Assembly (NCBI RefSeq): GCF_000419765.1
Contig: NZ_ATTQ01000021.1
Coordinates: 41,366 to 105,365 of the forward strand
Reading direction: 5' to 3'
Length of the DNA: 64,000 nt
Source: Rhizobium mongolense USDA 1844
GTDB lineage: Bacteria > Pseudomonadota > Alphaproteobacteria > Rhizobiales > Rhizobiaceae
Below are positions 61,268 to 64,000 of the stretch, piece by piece (positions within the stretch are counted from its first letter, which is position 1; every line of letters begins with the position of its first letter). Position numbers and translations under genes: made by a program. The notes beneath the pieces are model-generated. The model had not been told where the DNA came from. It did not search any database and worked only from the letters and a program-made list of their open reading frames with translations.

Positions 61268-63304
61268 ATGTCGAACGATCCTCTCCTTCAGCCGTATCAG
61301 CTCAAGCACCTGAAGCTTCGCAACCGCATCATCGTAACGTCGCACGAGCCGGCATACCCTGAAGATGGTATGCCCAAGGAGCGCTATCTTGCCTACACCG
61401 TGGAAAGGGCAAAGGGCGGTGTCGCCATGACGATGACGGCCGGCTCCGCGGCTGTTTCGAAAGACAGTCCGCCCGTCTTCAACAACCTGCTCGCCTACAA
61501 GGACGAGATCGTGCCGTGGCTGAAGGCAATGACCGATGCGGTCCATGAGGAAGGGGCGGCGATCATGATCCAGCTCACTCACCTCGGCCGTCGCACGCGC
61601 TGGGACAAGGGCGACTGGCTTCCCGTTGTCGCACCGTCGCATCAGCGCGAGGCCTCACACCGGACTTTCCCCAAGAAGATCGAAGATTGGGACATCGAGC
61701 GCATCATAAAGGACTTTGCCGACGCTGCAGAACGCATGAAGGCCGGGGGCATGGATGGCGTCGAACTGGAGGCCTATGGACACCTTCTTGACCAGTTCGC
61801 GTCCCCGCTGACAAACGAACTCGAAGGTCCTTACGGTGGTTCGCTCGACAATCGCATGCGTTTCTGTCTGGATGTTCTGAAGGCGATCCGGAAACGGGTC
61901 GGAGAGGACTTCATTCTGGGAATACGCTATACCGCTGATGAATGTCTTCCCGGCGGCACCGGCAAGGCTGACGGCCTCGAAATCTCCAAGCGCCTCAAAG
62001 AAAGCGGCCTCATTGACTACTTGAATGTGATCCGCGGTCATATCGACACCGACGCCGGCCTCACAGATGTCATCCCGATCCAGGGTATGGCGAACTCCCC
62101 GCATCTCGATTTTGCAGGTGAAATTCGCGCCGCGACGAATTTCCCCACCTTCCACGCAGCGAAAATCCCGGATGTTGCAACTGCCCGCCATGCGATTGCG
62201 TCGGGCAAGGTCGACATGGTCGGTATGACCCGCGCTCATATGACGGACCCGCACATCGTTCGCAAAATCATGGAGAAGCGCGAAGAGGACATCCGTCCCT
62301 GCGTCGGCGCCAACTACTGTTTGGACCGCATTTACCAGGGTGGGGCGGCTTATTGCATCCACAATGCCGCGACCGGCCGCGAGCTGACGATGCCACATGT
62401 GGTCAAAAAGGCGGACATTCGTAAGAAAGTTGTCGTCGTCGGCGCAGGCCCAGGAGGGCTCGAAGCCGCAAGGGTTGCAGCCGAGCGCGGACATGACGTC
62501 GTTGTATTCGAGGCGGCCAACGATCCCGGCGGCCAAATCCGCTTGACGGCCCAAAGCGAGCGCCGGAGGGAAATGATCAGCATCATCGACTGGCGGATGA
62601 ACCAGTGCGAAAAGTACGGTGTGGGCTTCCGTTTCAACACCTGGGCGGAAGCCGACACGGTGGAGGCGGAGAGGCCCGACGTGGTGATCATCGCCACCGG
62701 TGGCATGCCGCATACAGACGTCCTCTCCACGGGTAATGAACTGGTCGTCTCGGCCTGGGACATCATTTCAGGTGACGTGAAACCAGGAACGAACGTTCTT
62801 ATCTTCGATGACGCGGGCGACCACGCAGGGCTGCAGGCTGCCGAGTTCATTGCCAAGGCGGGCGCCAAGGTGGAAATCATGACACCTGACCGTTCCTTCG
62901 CCCCGGAAGTCATGGCGATGAACCTCGTGCCCTATATGCGTTCGCTGCAGAACCTCGACGTCACCTTCACCGTAACCTTCAGGCTTGAAGCGGTCGAAAA
63001 GAACGGCAATCAGCTTATTGCCCACGTCGGCAGCGATTACGGCGGTGTTGCGAAGCAGCGCAGAGTCGACCAGGTCGTCATCAACCACGGGACAATCCCG
63101 CTCGATGAGCTTTATTTCGAGCTGAAACCCTTTTCCACCAATCTCGGCGAAATTTCGCAGCAGCAATTGGTCGCCGGCGAACCCCAGACTGTCGTGCGCA
63201 ATCCTGAAGGGAAGTTCCAGCTCTTCCGGATTGGTGATGCTGTGGCCGCTCGCAACACCCATGCTGCCATCTACGATGGGTTGCGGATCGCCAAGGATAT
63301 CTGA
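61268..63304 (+). CDS. stcD: N-methylproline demethylase-type flavoprotein (StcD-like)
   Basis: A 678-residue protein from ATG 61268. The N-terminal half is an FMN-binding old-yellow-enzyme barrel (IMIQLTHLGRRTRWD, VELEAYGHLLDQFASPLTNE); then comes the Fe-S region with Cys345, Cys351 and Cys363; the C-terminal part has two dinucleotide-binding motifs (VVVVGAGPGGLEAARVA; LIFDDAGDHAG). Length and layout match StcD of rhizobial stachydrine catabolism, which removes the methyl group of N-methylproline. Linked betaine transporter and etfB support this. One cluster Cys seems replaced by Ala348. Dimethylglycine-type demethylase is an alternative. Confidence 0.82.
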   Translation: MSNDPLLQPYQLKHLKLRNRIIVTSHEPAYPEDGMPKERYLAYTVERAKGGVAMTMTAGSAAVSKDSPPVFNNLLAYKDEIVPWLKAMTDAVHEEGAAIMIQLTHLGRRTRWDKGDWLPVVAPSHQREASHRTFPKKIEDWDIERIIKDFADAAERMKAGGMDGVELEAYGHLLDQFASPLTNELEGPYGGSLDNRMRFCLDVLKAIRKRVGEDFILGIRYTADECLPGGTGKADGLEISKRLKESGLIDYLNVIRGHIDTDAGLTDVIPIQGMANSPHLDFAGEIRAATNFPTFHAAKIPDVATARHAIASGKVDMVGMTRAHMTDPHIVRKIMEKREEDIRPCVGANYCLDRIYQGGAAYCIHNAATGRELTMPHVVKKADIRKKVVVVGAGPGGLEAARVAAERGHDVVVFEAANDPGGQIRLTAQSERRREMISIIDWRMNQCEKYGVGFRFNTWAEADTVEAERPDVVIIATGGMPHTDVLSTGNELVVSAWDIISGDVKPGTNVLIFDDAGDHAGLQAAEFIAKAGAKVEIMTPDRSFAPEVMAMNLVPYMRSLQNLDVTFTVTFRLEAVEKNGNQLIAHVGSDYGGVAKQRRVDQVVINHGTIPLDELYFELKPFSTNLGEISQQQLVAGEPQTVVRNPEGKFQLFRIGDAVAARNTHAAIYDGLRIAKDI

Positions 63305-63500
63305 CGAAAAGGCGGTCCGAAATGTCGGACGGCCAACCTTCACGCAGTGCCGTCGGGCAGGGCCGTCGAAGCCTGGATGGTTGTGGATACGCCGTTTGCA
63401 GCATCTGATCGCTCACCAATGCGCCATGGTCGCACGGCTCAATTCTTCAATATTTTCCGCGCTCAAGCGGCCGGAGATGACGTGAAAAAGGAAGGACCCC

Positions 63501-64000
63501 ATGAAAATTCTGGTCCCCGTGAAGCGGGTGGTTGATTACAATGTGAAGATCCGCGTCAAGCCGGATGGCACGGGCGTCGAGCTTGCCAACGTGAAGATGT
63601 CGATGAACCCGTTCGACGAGATCTCGGTGGAAGAGGCGCTGCGGCTCAAGGAAGCCGGCAAGGCTGAGGAAGTGGTCGTCGTGTCGATCGGTCCGGCCAA
63701 GGCCGAAGAGACGCTGCGCACCGCGCTCGCCATGGGCGCCGACCGGGCGATCCTGGTCGAGACCGACGAGACGGTCGAGCCGCTTGCCGTTGCCAAGATC
63801 CTCAAGGGCGTGGCTGACGCCGAACAGCCCGGCCTCATCATCGTCGGCAAGCAGGCGATCGACGACGATTCGAACCAGACCGGCCAGATGCTCGCCGCCC
63901 TTCTAGGGACTGCCCAGGCAACCTTCGCCTCGAAGATCGAGATTACCGACGGCAAAGCGACCGTCACCCGCGAAGTCGATGGCGGCCTGCAGACGATCGA
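63501..64000 (+). CDS. etfB: electron transfer flavoprotein beta subunit (partial, runs off the end)
   Basis: ATG 63501 (AAGGAAGG upstream) opens a frame to the window edge, giving about 166 residues. It reads MKILVPVKRVVDYNVKIRVK, SMNPFDEISVEEALRLKE, ADRAILVETDE and IIVGKQAIDDDSNQTGQML, all standard EtfB. It lies 196 bases after the stcD-type gene and would accept electrons from the demethylase. A small GTCCGA/TCGGAC hairpin (63315-63330) follows the stcD stop. etfA probably lies beyond the window. Confidence 0.95.
   Translation, partial: MKILVPVKRVVDYNVKIRVKPDGTGVELANVKMSMNPFDEISVEEALRLKEAGKAEEVVVVSIGPAKAEETLRTALAMGADRAILVETDETVEPLAVAKILKGVADAEQPGLIIVGKQAIDDDSNQTGQMLAALLGTAQATFASKIEITDGKATVTREVDGGLQTI

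Noticed and set aside
61655..62713. 352-codon minus-strand open frame
   Set aside because: Shadow of the stcD-type gene; no ribosome site and no family resemblance.
1..64000. CRISPR arrays, tRNA or rRNA genes, intact insertion sequences
   Set aside because: None were recognised by eye; the only notable direct repeats are the 16-bp triple, the 38-bp pair and a short purine repeat at 9821-9840.

Overview
This 64-kb window looks like accessory DNA from a rhizobial alphaproteobacterium (Rhizobiaceae, most like Sinorhizobium/Ensifer or Rhizobium), probably a megaplasmid or an accessory part of the chromosome. The evidence is high-GC coding sequence, many solute-uptake operons each next to a LacI, GntR, RpiR, LysR or TetR regulator, complete malonate (matABC-R) and stachydrine (stcD-type) loci, small DUF1236 proteins, and no rRNA, tRNA, replication or core housekeeping genes. 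No CRISPR array or intact transposase was seen.

Layout. (1) 0-7.3 kb: the tail of a beta-lactamase-fold hydrolase, a small unknown gene, then a LacI-regulated sugar ABC transporter ending in a GH63/MGH-type glycosidase; twin perfect palindromes precede the regulator. (2) 7.5-17.9 kb: an MFS transporter, a remnant of an M81 peptidase gene, a FitA/VapC-type toxin-antitoxin pair, and two divergent M81-peptidase gene groups. The minus-strand group is ridA, rpiR-type regulator, SDR, GH20 hexosaminidase, M81. The plus-strand group is a SnoaL-like protein, M81 and a D-threonine-aldolase-like gene cut off after about 70 codons. (3) 17.9-29 kb: mosaic DNA with small stress-type genes, two DUF1236 proteins, a decayed EAL gene, several tiny genes, and a CpxP-like protein with an OmpR/histidine-kinase pair. 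(4) 29.2-35.7 kb: GntR regulator, PdxA2-like dehydrogenase, tripartite tricarboxylate-type transporter and an SAF-domain oxidoreductase, an uncharacterised acid-catabolic operon. (5) 35.8-40.2 kb: ArgP/LysG-type regulator divergent from LysE, then an RhtB exporter, a DapA homologue and an Xre-MbcA/RES toxin-antitoxin pair. (6) 40.6-45.8 kb: malonate uptake, activation and decarboxylation with a divergent MatR. (7) 46-49.4 kb: a 1120-residue SAM-cyclase-AAA-TPR protein. (8) 49.6-55.45 kb: a 5.8-kb block of mostly unknown small genes bounded by perfect 38-bp direct repeats that appears to split a DUF3422 gene, itself frameshifted. (9) 56.6-64 kb: a betaine-type ABC transporter, ProC-like reductase, TetR regulator, StcD-type demethylase and the start of etfB, which together would import proline betaine, demethylate it and pass electrons to an electron-transfer flavoprotein.

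Most functional names rest on family motifs and gene context read by eye. Substrates are inferences. The strongest leads are the repeat-bounded block, the unusual PdxA2/SAF/TTT operon, the GH63 sugar locus, the M81 cluster that has lost its end, and a set of very small proteins with a shared DGSW-type motif scattered across the window.
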